From Bacteroidota bacterium (lineage in GTDB: Bacteria; Bacteroidota; Bacteroidia; Chitinophagales; Chitinophagaceae), in assembly GCA_013288445.1 (NCBI GenBank), contig JABDBX010000018.1, forward strand, positions 1 to 32,926: 32,926 nt of DNA. Reading direction: 5' to 3'. Shown here one piece after another: positions 8,982 to 16,255 of the stretch. The notes under the pieces were generated by a model. The model did no database searches and had not been told where the DNA came from. It worked only from the letters and a program-made list of their open reading frames with translations. The translations under genes and the position numbers were made by a program. Numbering within the stretch: the stretch's first letter is position 1; each line of letters opens with the position of its first letter.

Positions 8982-10919
8982 ATGAGAAAAACGACATACC
9001 CTGTAAATCCAATCATTTTTGTAGCCATAGCGCTCTTCTCGTTGATTGCCCCTCCAGCAAAGGCACAGGTGATTTCCACCGTTGTAGGTAATGGTACGGG
9101 AGCTTACGGTGGTGATGGAGGCCCCGCTACATTGGCGGAGTTGGGGCAACCGCGTGGCGTTGTTTTTGATACCCATGGCAACCTCTTCATAGATGACGAC
9201 TGGAACAACCGGATAAGGAAAGTTAGTCCGTCTGGTGTTATTACACTCGTGGCGGGGAACGGCGCAACCAGCTTCGGCGGTGATGGCGGCCCTGCAACAG
9301 CTGCCGCCATGAATGGACCGGGGCCGTGCGTTGTTGACGCATTGGGCAATGTGTACATTGCCGATTATTATAACTACCGTATCCGTAAGGTGAATACAGC
9401 TGGGATCATTACAACTTATGCCGGTAATGGTGGGGCTGGTTTTACAGGCGATGGTGGGGCCGCTACAGCAGCAGCAATAGATTTCCCCTGGGGTGTTGCC
9501 GTTGATGCTGCCGGCAACTTATATATTGGCGCACAGGCAAGTAATCGGATACGTAAAGTTAGTCCATCAGGTATCATCACTAACTTTGCCGGAACTGGTA
9601 CGCCTGGTTTTAGCGGCGATGGTGGTGCCGCTACTGCTGCAGAGTTAAATATCCCCAATGGCCTTACTGTGGACGGCGCAGGCAATGTATATATAGCCGA
9701 TGTAGGCAATAGCCGGATACGGAAGGTGACGCCTGCCGGCATTATTTCTACAATTGCGGGTAATGGTACGGCCGGCTGGGCCGGAGATGGTTTTGCAGCG
9801 ACATCAGCAAAGATCAACCTGCCTTATAGTATTGCGGTTGATGCCGCAGGCAATGTATATATAGCCGATAACGGAAATAATGTGATAAGGAAGATCAATA
9901 CCTCGGGCATTATCTCTACGTATGCGGGGAATGGCACGGTTGGTTTTTCGGGCGATGGTGGCCCTGCTACTGCTGCCGAACTAAACTATCCTTACAGCGT
10001 GGCAGTGGATAGCGCCGGGCATGTTTTTATAGCCGACTCTTACAACAACCGCATTCGCGCAGTAATGCCTGGCGGCGACCATGCACCAGTATTTGTAGGC
10101 GGCCATACCCAATCCTTAACAGTATGTATCAGCGAGTCAGACCCTGCAGTGCCCATAAATGCGTTGTTAGCAGCATCAGACTCCGATCTCGGCCAGCCGG
10201 AATCATGGAGCCTTAGTATGCCACCGTCACACGGCACGGTAGCGGCTACTTACGCTGCTACTTCTACAGGTGGTACCATCCTGCCAACCGGCCTCACCTA
10301 TACACCAGCTTTATTCTATCTCGGCAGCGACATGTTCCAGGTAAGCGTTTCAGACGGTATTGCAACTGATGTAACGACTATAAACGTATCTGTTAATGAG
10401 GTGCCAAGCGCTGGTATCATTAGCGGAACAGATACTGTATGCCCCGGCAGGACAGTTGCACTTTCAGAAACCGTCTCCGGTGGCATTTGGAGCAGCAGCA
10501 ATACCGCTATCTCTACTGTCAACAGTTCAGGAATTGCTATGGGGGTTGTTCCGGGCAATGATACCGTTATTTATACTATAATTAATTCTTGTGGCATAGT
10601 TTCAGCAATATTTCCGTTCGTTGTAAGTTCATATTCTGCCTGTCGCACGGAGGTAGAAGGGTTGCCTGGCGCGGCAATTGCCGGGTTACACTTATATCCC
10701 AATCCGAGTGAGGGGACATTTTCCATTACACTTACTTCAGGCATTGATGAACAGGCCCAGATCACCATTACTAATGTGATCGGTGAAAAAGTATTAGAAT
10801 TGAATACCACAACAAACAAAGAAACAAGCCTGACCCTGGATAAGCCCGCAGGTGTTTACTTTATTTCCGCCCGTACCGCCAATGAGCGGTATAATGGAAA
10901 ACTATTGCTGGCAAAGTAA
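8982..10919 (+). CDS. NHL-repeat beta-propeller surface protein with T9SS tail
   Basis: 645 aa from the ATG at 8982, chosen because it gives a classic signal peptide (MRKT, hydrophobic core, PPAKAQ). The TTG at 8970 only adds four residues. Six NHL repeats of ~56 aa (residues ~30-365) carry the pattern GNGTxGFSGDGGPATAAEL...VAVDxAGNVYIADxxNNRIRKV, enough for a six-bladed propeller. They are followed by a cadherin-like segment (~370-460, YLGSDMFQVSVSDG), one BIG2-like module (~470-550, GGIWSSSNTAIS) and a T9SS type A tail (~570-645, LYPNPSEGTFSI). Expected to be exported and surface attached. NHL propellers usually bind proteins or glycans; the ligand is unknown. The BIG2-like module resembles those of the preceding giant protein. 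Confidence 0.9.
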   Translation: MRKTTYPVNPIIFVAIALFSLIAPPAKAQVISTVVGNGTGAYGGDGGPATLAELGQPRGVVFDTHGNLFIDDDWNNRIRKVSPSGVITLVAGNGATSFGGDGGPATAAAMNGPGPCVVDALGNVYIADYYNYRIRKVNTAGIITTYAGNGGAGFTGDGGAATAAAIDFPWGVAVDAAGNLYIGAQASNRIRKVSPSGIITNFAGTGTPGFSGDGGAATAAELNIPNGLTVDGAGNVYIADVGNSRIRKVTPAGIISTIAGNGTAGWAGDGFAATSAKINLPYSIAVDAAGNVYIADNGNNVIRKINTSGIISTYAGNGTVGFSGDGGPATAAELNYPYSVAVDSAGHVFIADSYNNRIRAVMPGGDHAPVFVGGHTQSLTVCISESDPAVPINALLAASDSDLGQPESWSLSMPPSHGTVAATYAATSTGGTILPTGLTYTPALFYLGSDMFQVSVSDGIATDVTTINVSVNEVPSAGIISGTDTVCPGRTVALSETVSGGIWSSSNTAISTVNSSGIAMGVVPGNDTVIYTIINSCGIVSAIFPFVVSSYSACRTEVEGLPGAAIAGLHLYPNPSEGTFSITLTSGIDEQAQITITNVIGEKVLELNTTTNKETSLTLDKPAGVYFISARTANERYNGKLLLAK

Positions 10920-11025
10920 GGATGCCGCGACCTGGTAAGCCCTGTAAGGCAATGTCATTGACTTAACGAAATAAGTGGAGCAGAATGATGAAGTTGATGG
11001 CATATTCCGGCGCATTCCCCCTTTG

Positions 11026-11070
11026 GAAGCCATTCCCGGTTTTTACCGGGAAGGGATGGGGAGTGGCTTC
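11026..11070. repeat. Nested hairpin in the intergenic region 10920-11147
   Basis: Outer arms GAAGCCA (11026-11032) and TGGCTTC (11064-11070) enclose a perfect inner hairpin TTCCCGGT-TTTT-ACCGGGAA (11033-11052). No T-run follows, so it is not a typical terminator. The rest of 10920-11147 shows no gene. Confidence 0.6.
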
Positions 11071-11147
11071 TCCATTATCTATCGCATCGCCAATGTTAAG
11101 AAATTATTAAGTTTACGTTACCGCTATTAAAGCCGTGTCGTAACAGA

Positions 11148-11155
11148 TAGCTTTG
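11148..11155 (+). promoter_or_regulatory. Bacteroidota -7 box of the phosphate operon
   Basis: TAGCTTTG matches TAnnTTTG exactly, 31 bp before the ATG of the DUF47 gene. No clear -33 TTTG is seen. A transcription start near 11161 is inferred. Confidence 0.55.
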
Positions 11156-11185
11156 TGCGTGTTAATTTTACATTAAGAAATTGTT

Positions 11186-11833
11186 ATGTCATTTGATTCC
11201 GTCCTGAAGTTTTTCCTGCCTAAAGATCGTATTTTTTATAGTTTGTTTGAGGAAGTGACCACCACGTTGGTGCAGATGGGAAATGTGTTTAAGAGCGCCC
11301 TGCAGGAAGAAGATCTTTCGAAAAGGGACGCTATGCTTCGTACGCTCGAAGACTATGAACATAAGAATGACGAGACCACGCACCGCATCTTCATAGAGCT
11401 TGGTCGCAACTTCATTACCCCGCTTGACCGGGAAGACATCCATTACCTGGCCACCTCGCTCGATGATATAGCAGATTATATTTGGGGTGCTGCCAAGCGC
11501 ATTGTGAACTACCAGATAGACGACCGGTACAACACACTACCTGCTTTTGCCGAGATCATTTCTAAATCCATAACCGCAATAAACACCACCGTTTATGCCC
11601 TGCGCGATATGAAGGACCTGCGCGCCATCACAGCAGCCTGCGTAATGGTAAACAGCCTGGAAAATGATGCCGATGACCTGCTGGACAGCACCATGCTAAA
11701 GCTTTTTTCATCGTCTATAAGCGCAGTAGAACTCATAAAGCAGAAAGACATTTACCAGATGCTGGAAACAGTGACCGACAAATGCGAAGACGCTGCCAAT
11801 GTTGTAGAATCCATCATCATCAAATACTCATAA
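11186..11833 (+). CDS. DUF47/PhoU-like phosphate transport regulator
   Basis: 215 aa, the usual size of the DUF47 (PhoU_div) family. The all-helical sequence shows family features: FFxLFEEVTTTLVQMGNVF near the N-terminus, EHKNDETTHRIFIELGRNFITPLDREDIHYLATSLDDIADYI in the middle, and repeated Asp/Glu pairs (LENDADDLLD, KCEDAANVVESIIIKYS) of the kind that coordinate metal in PhoU-like bundles. It ends 9 bp before the PitA-type gene on the same strand and surely shares its transcript. In other bacteria this pair works together, with the cytoplasmic DUF47 protein needed for or tuning Pit transport. A perfect -7 box lies 31 bp upstream. Confidence 0.93.
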   Translation: MSFDSVLKFFLPKDRIFYSLFEEVTTTLVQMGNVFKSALQEEDLSKRDAMLRTLEDYEHKNDETTHRIFIELGRNFITPLDREDIHYLATSLDDIADYIWGAAKRIVNYQIDDRYNTLPAFAEIISKSITAINTTVYALRDMKDLRAITAACVMVNSLENDADDLLDSTMLKLFSSSISAVELIKQKDIYQMLETVTDKCEDAANVVESIIIKYS

Positions 11834-11842
11834 CAGACCAAT

Positions 11843-13039
11843 ATGTCGGTTCTCCTTTTAGTGATCCTCGTTTTGGCTATTGTATTTGACTATATCAATG
11901 GCTTTCACGATGCCGCCAACTCCATTGCTACCATTGTATCCACCAAAGTGCTTACGCCCTTCCAGGCGGTAGTGTGGGCTGCCCTGTTCAACTTTGTCGC
12001 TTTCTTTATTTTCAAGGATCATGGCGTGGCCAATACCATAGCCAAGACCGTAAAGGACGACTTCATTACTCTTCCGGTCATTATGTCTGGCCTCATAGCC
12101 GCCATATCGTGGAACCTGATGACCTGGTGGTTTGGTATCCCGTCAAGCTCATCCCACACCCTTATTGGGGGCTTTGCCGGGGCTGCTATAGCCCACGCTG
12201 GCTTTCATGCCGTAAACTCAGAGCCTATCATCAAAACCGTGAGCTTCATAGTGCTGGCACCGCTTATGGGTATGATAATGGCCTATATCATTTCGCTGTG
12301 GTTCATTTATTCGTTCCGGCGGGGGCCGTTGCCCAAACTTATATCGCTGGGGGTTATTGCTATAGTGTTTATTTTGCTCGGCAATGTATTGGAAACTGAT
12401 CCTGCCCACTTAAAAGGTCATTCCACCAACCAACTTACCAATATTATCCTCGATGGGAAGAACTTCAAATGGCTGCTGCTGGCAACCATCCTCACGGCCA
12501 TGAGCGTATTTACCATGTTCCTCGGCTCGCTGAATACCTTCCGCGCTACCAAGTACCTGAAGCGTTTCCAGCTTATATCTTCTGCCGCGTTCAGTATTGG
12601 GCATGGCGGCAACGATGCGCAAAAAGTAATGGGCATTATCACGGTGGCCCTTATAGCCGACCACCAGATACAATCGTTCTCTGACATGCCGGTATGGGTG
12701 CCGCTTGCCTGCTACACAGCCATATCGCTGGGTACGCTAAGTGGCGGCTGGAAGATCATAAAGACCATGGGCACCCGCATCACCAAGGTGACCCCTTTTG
12801 AAGGCGTAGCAGCCGAAACCGCAGGTGCTATAACCTTGTTCCTTACCGAGAACCTGAAGATACCCGTAAGCACCACCCACACCATTGCAGGCTCTATAAT
12901 GGGCGTGGGTGCCACCAAGCGCCTCTCTGCAGTACGCTGGGGCGTAACCATAAACCTTCTATGGGCCTGGATACTTACCATACCCGTAAGCGGCCTGCTG
13001 GCCGCCGGTGTTTACTTCGTCGTAAGCCGGTTTATTTGA
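11843..13039 (+). CDS. pitA: PitA-type inorganic phosphate permease (PHO4 family)
   Basis: 398 aa integral membrane protein. Both PHO4 signatures are present: GFHDAANSIAT at residues 20-30 and SIGHGGNDAQKVMG near residue 250. Further family marks are WWFGIPSSSSHTLIGGFAGAAIA (~105-125) and KIPVSTTHTIAGSIMGVGATKR (~340-360), the paired inverted halves of the transporter. It should carry phosphate, probably as a metal complex, across the inner membrane using proton symport. It is second in an operon with the DUF47 gene (9 bp gap). The gene symbol follows the family; the copy could equally be called pit. Confidence 0.93.
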   Translation: MSVLLLVILVLAIVFDYINGFHDAANSIATIVSTKVLTPFQAVVWAALFNFVAFFIFKDHGVANTIAKTVKDDFITLPVIMSGLIAAISWNLMTWWFGIPSSSSHTLIGGFAGAAIAHAGFHAVNSEPIIKTVSFIVLAPLMGMIMAYIISLWFIYSFRRGPLPKLISLGVIAIVFILLGNVLETDPAHLKGHSTNQLTNIILDGKNFKWLLLATILTAMSVFTMFLGSLNTFRATKYLKRFQLISSAAFSIGHGGNDAQKVMGIITVALIADHQIQSFSDMPVWVPLACYTAISLGTLSGGWKIIKTMGTRITKVTPFEGVAAETAGAITLFLTENLKIPVSTTHTIAGSIMGVGATKRLSAVRWGVTINLLWAWILTIPVSGLLAAGVYFVVSRFI

Positions 13040-13078
13040 TTGTATTTATTCTTTAAGGCCATGCCTCTGCATTAGGAA

Positions 13079-13122
13079 GCCCTGAAAGGGCGTGATCTAA
13101 TAGCGATGGGCATCGCCCATCG
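13079..13122. repeat. Double-hairpin interspersed repeat, copy 1
   Basis: GCCCT-GAA-AGGGC (13079-13091) is followed by CGATGGGC-ATC-GCCCATCG (13104-13122). The 28 bases at 13084-13111 recur at 20760-20787 with 25 matches, so this is a dispersed family. It lies after the pit gene and could end transcription, though no T-run follows. Confidence 0.7.
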
Positions 13123-13161
13123 AACTATATAATATTTACCTTCCCGTGACATCCTTTTTTC

Positions 13162-13169
13162 TACTTTTG
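13162..13169 (+). promoter_or_regulatory. Bacteroidota -7 box
   Basis: TACTTTTG matches TAnnTTTG, 24 bp before the ATG at 13194. It argues against the upstream GTG at 13146 as the start, since that would lie before the transcription start. Confidence 0.6.
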
Positions 13170-13193
13170 CGCCCGAGTGAACGAAAAGTGAAT

Positions 13194-13484
13194 ATGGAAA
13201 GAAAATTACGCCCCGACGAAAAGGCGGCAAAACGTCTAAGAAAATTAGCTGTAATAGAGCTTATACAAAAGCACCCCAATCATGAATGGGGTAAGTTCAA
13301 AAAAAAGTACATCGGCTGCACCCATTATAATTTGGAGTTTGAACGCACCTTCAAGGGTGGTGTGTATTGGTCTAACATACTGGACGTTGATGCATTTATA
13401 GAAATGCACAAACTGGTAAAGGACAAAGACGGGAATTTCGTTCTGCCGACCGGAAACGAGCATTCGCAAAGAGTTTCAAAGTAA
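13194..13484 (+). CDS. Small hypothetical protein, basic
   Basis: 96 aa from the ATG at 13194; this start is fixed by the -7 box just upstream. The N-terminal half is rich in Lys and Arg (RKLRPDEKAAKRLRKLAVIELIQKH is the densest part), followed by HEWGKFKKKYIGC and a WSNILDVDAFIEMHKLVKD helix. No signal peptide or membrane segment. I do not recognise the family. Codon use and the promoter make it a likely real gene. It stands alone between repeat-rich spacers. Confidence 0.65.
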   Translation: MERKLRPDEKAAKRLRKLAVIELIQKHPNHEWGKFKKKYIGCTHYNLEFERTFKGGVYWSNILDVDAFIEMHKLVKDKDGNFVLPTGNEHSQRVSK

Positions 13485-13587
13485 GCCCTTCATATCGAGT
13501 GGCTGCACGATTTTAGCACAACGGCCACAAGGAAATGCACAAAGTTCACGGAGCTTATACCGTTTCAACTTAATTGATCTGCTGGAT

Positions 13588-13675
13588 GCTCCATCGGAGC
13601 AAAAGCTTTGTAGTATGGGCCGGACAAGGCTTTACGGCGCTCCGTAGGTGCGCAACTACGCGCTCCAATTGCCCT
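13588..13675. repeat. Interspersed palindromic repeat cluster
   Basis: GCTCC-ATC-GGAGC (13588-13600) runs into AAAAGCTTTGTAG, then GGCGCTCCGTAGGTGCGC and a second CGCGCTCC block. The first part resembles 18833-18860 (GCCCCATCGGGGC followed by TTTGTAGCA), so both belong to one family. Apart from these repeats and the next one, 13485-13769 shows no gene. Confidence 0.6.
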
Positions 13676-13707
13676 TTTCCAATGGTTAATTGGTATTACT
13701 TTCCCGC

Positions 13708-13766
13708 CGATGTTGGTCTTATTTTCTGACCGACATCGCTCGCGCAGGACAACTCGTGTGCGATAT
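13708..13766. repeat. Hairpin repeat, copy A
   Basis: CGATGTTGGTC (13711-13721) can pair with GACCGACATCG around 13728-13738. About 60-70 bp from CCGCCGATG through GCGCAGGAC to GATATC recur at 14917-14985 at roughly 80% identity by eye. It ends just before the promoter of the cupin gene. Confidence 0.6.
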
Positions 13767-13769
13767 CCT

Positions 13770-13777
13770 TACCTTTG
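13770..13777 (+). promoter_or_regulatory. Bacteroidota -7 box of the cupin gene
   Basis: TACCTTTG is an exact TAnnTTTG match 20 bp before the ATG at 13797. A start of transcription near 13783 would give a leader of about 14 nt. Confidence 0.6.
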
Positions 13778-13796
13778 ATTCCCAAAAGCAAATTCT

Positions 13797-14198
13797 ATGG
13801 AAATAAAGCGCAGCGGCTCACAGCCATCCGGCAAAGGCCCGGCAGAATACTTTACCGGGCAGGTGCGTATAGACCCGCTTTTTGCTCCGCCGGAGCCTGC
13901 CCGTGTGGCTATGGCGCTTGTCACCTTTGAGCCGGGCGCACGCACCGCATGGCACACCCATCCGCTTGGGCAGACGCTGATAGTTACCACCGGTAGTGGC
14001 TGGGCGCAGCGCGAAGGCGGCCCGGTGGAAGAGATACACCAGGGAGATGTAGTATGGTTTGCCCCGCAGGAAAAACACTGGCACGGCGCCACCGCTACCA
14101 CCGCCATGACCCACATTGCCATACAGGAAAAACTCAATGGTTCACCGGTGGACTGGATGGAACAGGTGGCGGATGGGCAATACAGCGGCACTATCTGA
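13797..14198 (+). CDS. Cupin protein, Mn-type hydroxynitrile lyase-like
   Basis: 133 aa, a single small cupin barrel. The first cupin motif gives H53, H55 and Q59 (WHTHPLGQT) and the second gives H94 (EKHWHGA). From memory, these are the positions and residue types of the metal ligands of the Granulicella tundricola manganese hydroxynitrile lyase. H96, H106 and Q110, and A40 and V42, also sit where that enzyme has them. That family splits or forms cyanohydrins. Many close relatives have no proven substrate and are simply called cupin or carboxymuconolactone-decarboxylase-associated proteins, so the reaction is inference. No signal peptide, so cytoplasmic. It has its own -7 box and no operon partner. 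Confidence 0.85.
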   Translation: MEIKRSGSQPSGKGPAEYFTGQVRIDPLFAPPEPARVAMALVTFEPGARTAWHTHPLGQTLIVTTGSGWAQREGGPVEEIHQGDVVWFAPQEKHWHGATATTAMTHIAIQEKLNGSPVDWMEQVADGQYSGTI

Positions 14199-14247
14199 AC
14201 CGATTATTTCGCCAGCTCTTATTTCGGAATTTAAACTGCTGTATTAG

Positions 14248-14280
14248 TTGCCTCTATGGTTGTTTTAAATTGTAGATTTA
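14248..14280 (+). promoter_or_regulatory. Possible promoter of the HEAT-like gene
   Basis: TTG (14248-14250) lies 22 bp before TAGATTTA (14273-14280), one base off TAnnTTTG. It favours the ATG at 14298 over the ATG at 14256. Confidence 0.35.
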
Positions 14281-14297
14281 AATCCGCAAAATTATTT

Positions 14298-14798
14298 ATG
14301 ACTTTAGACGAATCAATATGGCAACGCCTTGAAGGTGGCTATCGAGAAATATATGATGTATCGGTTCCACTGAAGCGATTAGAAAAAGCTTGCGACCCCG
14401 CTGAAATAGGCGAAGTATGGACTGAACTTTGGAATGGATTGCATCATCAGGGAGATGTTGGACCTGCATCGTATCTGGCGTTGCCTCAGATTGTCCGAAT
14501 TGCAAAACTAAAAGGTATTTTCGACTTGAATCTATTAGCGTTGTGCTCTACGATTGAGCAACAAAGAGTACTAGGTCATAATCCCGCATTGCCGATAGAG
14601 TTCCAATTATATTATGAACAAGGAATAGCAGAGCTATACCAATACACAACAGCTAATCTAAGCAATGATTTAGATACCCGTACGTTTACCTATGCTATCG
14701 GTGCGCTTGCCACGTGTAGAGGGCTTGTTAAGCTAGGAAAGGCGATAATTGAACTGGACGAGCCAGAGCTTTTAGACAAGTTGATAGAACAAATATAA
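14298..14798 (+). CDS. Hypothetical HEAT-like helical protein
   Basis: 166 aa from the ATG at 14298; an in-frame ATG at 14256 would lie upstream of the likely promoter box. The sequence is almost all alpha-helical and contains EVWTELWNGLHHQGDVGPASY followed by ALPQIVRIAK (residues ~40-70). A similar W-x-L-x2-HQG-x-AsY-a-lP motif is, from memory, found in HEAT-repeat proteins next to polymorphic toxins, where they may act as immunity proteins. No toxin gene is beside it here. No signal peptide. Function unknown; the immunity link is only a suggestion. Confidence 0.7.
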   Translation: MTLDESIWQRLEGGYREIYDVSVPLKRLEKACDPAEIGEVWTELWNGLHHQGDVGPASYLALPQIVRIAKLKGIFDLNLLALCSTIEQQRVLGHNPALPIEFQLYYEQGIAELYQYTTANLSNDLDTRTFTYAIGALATCRGLVKLGKAIIELDEPELLDKLIEQI

Positions 14799-14872
14799 AT
14801 CGGAATTGTTCCCACAGCCAACCCTCAATGAGGACTTTTCTTAAACACCAGAAGTGGATCCGGCTATCCCCA

Positions 14873-14919
14873 TCACTTATCCAGCAGTATCTTAAACAGA
14901 TGCCGTACAGAAGTATTCC
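14873..14919 (-). pseudogene. BLUF gene 3'-end fragment 1
   Basis: Read on the minus strand these 47 bp encode NTSVRHLFKILLDK and a TGA stop. The intact BLUF protein at 17106-17501 ends NTSVRHLFKIMLDK. Several codons differ synonymously, so this is a diverged copy of the very end of the gene. Upstream of NTS the similarity stops abruptly where the hairpin repeat begins. Confidence 0.75.
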
Positions 14920-14985
14920 GCCGATGCCGGTCTTATTTTCTTCTTCCAATATCGGCCGCGCAGGACTCCCGCCAATGGATATCAA
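14917..14985. repeat. Hairpin repeat, copy B
   Basis: Matches copy A at 13708-13766: CCGCCGATG, GGTCTTATTTTCT, CGCGCAGGAC and GATATC occur in the same order. The internal dyad is weaker here. It abuts BLUF fragment 1. Confidence 0.6.
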
Positions 14986-14999
14986 TTCCCTAAAATGAG

Positions 15000-15023
15000 A
15001 AACCCCCACTAATGTGGGGGTTT
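15000..15023. terminator. Bidirectional rho-independent terminator
   Basis: AAACCCCCAC (15000-15009), loop TAAT, GTGGGGGTTT (15014-15023): a perfect 10-bp stem with A and T flanks that works in either direction, between the plus-strand HEAT-like gene and the minus-strand gene at 15123. The rest of 14799-15122 holds only the BLUF fragment and repeat copy B. Confidence 0.75.
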
Positions 15024-15122
15024 AAAAAGATTGTCCAGATTTATACCCTGCCTTACAAGAAGGCTGTCCAGATATTAACCCTATCTTGCCATAAAGATAA
15101 AACTTATTTTTTAAAAATCAAG

Positions 15123-15680
15123 TTAAATAGAACATATTTCTGTAACTTTTCTATTAATCATACACTTTAATATTGAACTGTCGTCTCCAGATATTTCAAC
15201 TACATATTGGTTATCACCAAGCTTAAAATCATCCGTACACATAGCTGTTTTAACTGTTATTTCATATTCTTTTAGAGATTTATAATGAGCTTCTATCGCT
15301 ACATTCAACATCCCATCATCGGTAACTCGCTGGCAAACAATTCGATTTACTCTCCCGGTATTTCCTATTTCAGTATGGTTTAAGAAGGTGAAATTCTTTA
15401 CACAAGCACTATAAAACAGTAAATGTTTTACCGATTGAAGCACAAGGGCTTCAACCATTGTGTTGTCAATGCCATTTCTTTTTCCATCTTCATCGCCGTG
15501 TTGATTCCTGTCTATATAATGCTTGTCAAACCATAATTCAATACTAATCCTCTCGTTTATTGATGTGATATTTCTTGCTTTATCAGACGACTTGTTCTTT
15601 TTAAATTCCAAAGGGTCAACAATCACTTGCTGCATATGCTTGGATATAGGTATTCTTTTTCTCGGCTCCCTTTGTTCCAT
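15123..15680 (-). CDS. Hypothetical protein, 185 aa
   Basis: A full-length frame from an ATG at 15680 to a TAG-type end at 15123. The N-terminus is rich in Lys and Arg (EQREPRKRIPISKH), followed by ERISIELWFDKHYIDRNQHGDEDGKRNGID and then an alternating strand/helix region ending RKVTEICSI. The DKHYIDRNQHGDEDGKR stretch (residues ~53-70) is rich in His, Asp and Glu and might be an active or metal site. No signal peptide or membrane segment. I do not recognise the family. AT content is higher than in the phosphate operon, in keeping with an acquired gene. Confidence 0.65.
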   Translation of the reverse strand: MEQREPRKRIPISKHMQQVIVDPLEFKKNKSSDKARNITSINERISIELWFDKHYIDRNQHGDEDGKRNGIDNTMVEALVLQSVKHLLFYSACVKNFTFLNHTEIGNTGRVNRIVCQRVTDDGMLNVAIEAHYKSLKEYEITVKTAMCTDDFKLGDNQYVVEISGDDSSILKCMINRKVTEICSI

Positions 15681-15769
15681 AGGTAGAAATTATTTGTGTT
15701 GCTGCTAAAGGAAAAATCTATAACAGCCGGATAAATTTTGTGATTTTTTTTGTGAAAATAAAAAATTAT

Positions 15770-16015
15770 CTACAAGCGGTAAGGTTGGTTCGTTTTTTGT
15801 AGTAGTCCCAAGACAAAAACATAATCCTTTGACCAATATCGCGCGTGAGACCGCCCTTGCAAAATGTGAATATCTTGCTTCCTTGCCGCGTTCTCTTTAT
15901 AGTCAGCACTGGTATTATACACCAGGCAATGACCGGTTTTACCTGGCGTTTTTGCAAACCCATAAAACCAGCAGCAACTTAACGCAATAACACCAAGACA
16001 AGACATGAATTTCAT
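15770..16015 (-). CDS. Small exported hypothetical protein
   Basis: About 81 aa from the ATG at 16015 (MKFMSCLGVIALSCCWFYGFAK), a short basic start and hydrophobic core that look like a signal peptide. An ATG at 16024 would add three residues but sits almost on the likely transcription start. The mature part has no recognised domain (KTGHCLVYNTSADYKENAARK). An exact -7 box lies 15 bp upstream. Between two BLUF gene fragments; function unknown. Confidence 0.5.
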   Translation of the reverse strand: MKFMSCLGVIALSCCWFYGFAKTPGKTGHCLVYNTSADYKENAARKQDIHILQGRSHARYWSKDYVFVLGLLQKTNQPYRL

Positions 16016-16030
16016 AGAAATCATTTTTCA

Positions 16031-16038
16031 CAAAATTA
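16031..16038 (-). promoter_or_regulatory. Bacteroidota -7 box on the minus strand
   Basis: Minus-strand TAATTTTG matches TAnnTTTG and reads toward the small exported gene. The AT-rich setting raises the chance of a random match. Confidence 0.4.
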
Positions 16039-16107
16039 TCAAAAAACAAATTATTAAAATTATTAATTTATGTTAATTGATAACTGGCAGGGCGACACTT
16101 TTCAGCC

Positions 16108-16225
16108 CTACTTATCCAGCATTATCTTAAACAAGTGCCTCACAGAAGTATTGTGGTTATTTCCCAGAGTACTCGCTTCCTTAAAGTATTTCACTTCGTC
16201 TGCATCAGTAGGTCACAAAACTGAA
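16108..16225 (-). pseudogene. BLUF gene 3'-end fragment 2
   Basis: On the minus strand the last ~34 codons read PTDADEVKYFKEASTLGNN then HNTSVRHLFKIMLDK and a TAG stop, nearly the same as the end of the intact BLUF protein. The 3'-most ~51 bp are identical to 17109-17159; further upstream there are synonymous and non-synonymous changes, then a small indel and an in-frame TGA. No BLUF core remains, so this is a dead 3' remnant just downstream of the lipoprotein gene. Confidence 0.8.
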
Positions 16226-16255
16226 TACCTGGTACAAACTTGTGAGAATCCGAAA

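Noticed and set aside
13146-13193. GTG at 13146 as an upstream start for the 96-aa protein
   Set aside because: An exact -7 promoter box lies at 13162-13169, inside this extension, so transcription would begin after it.
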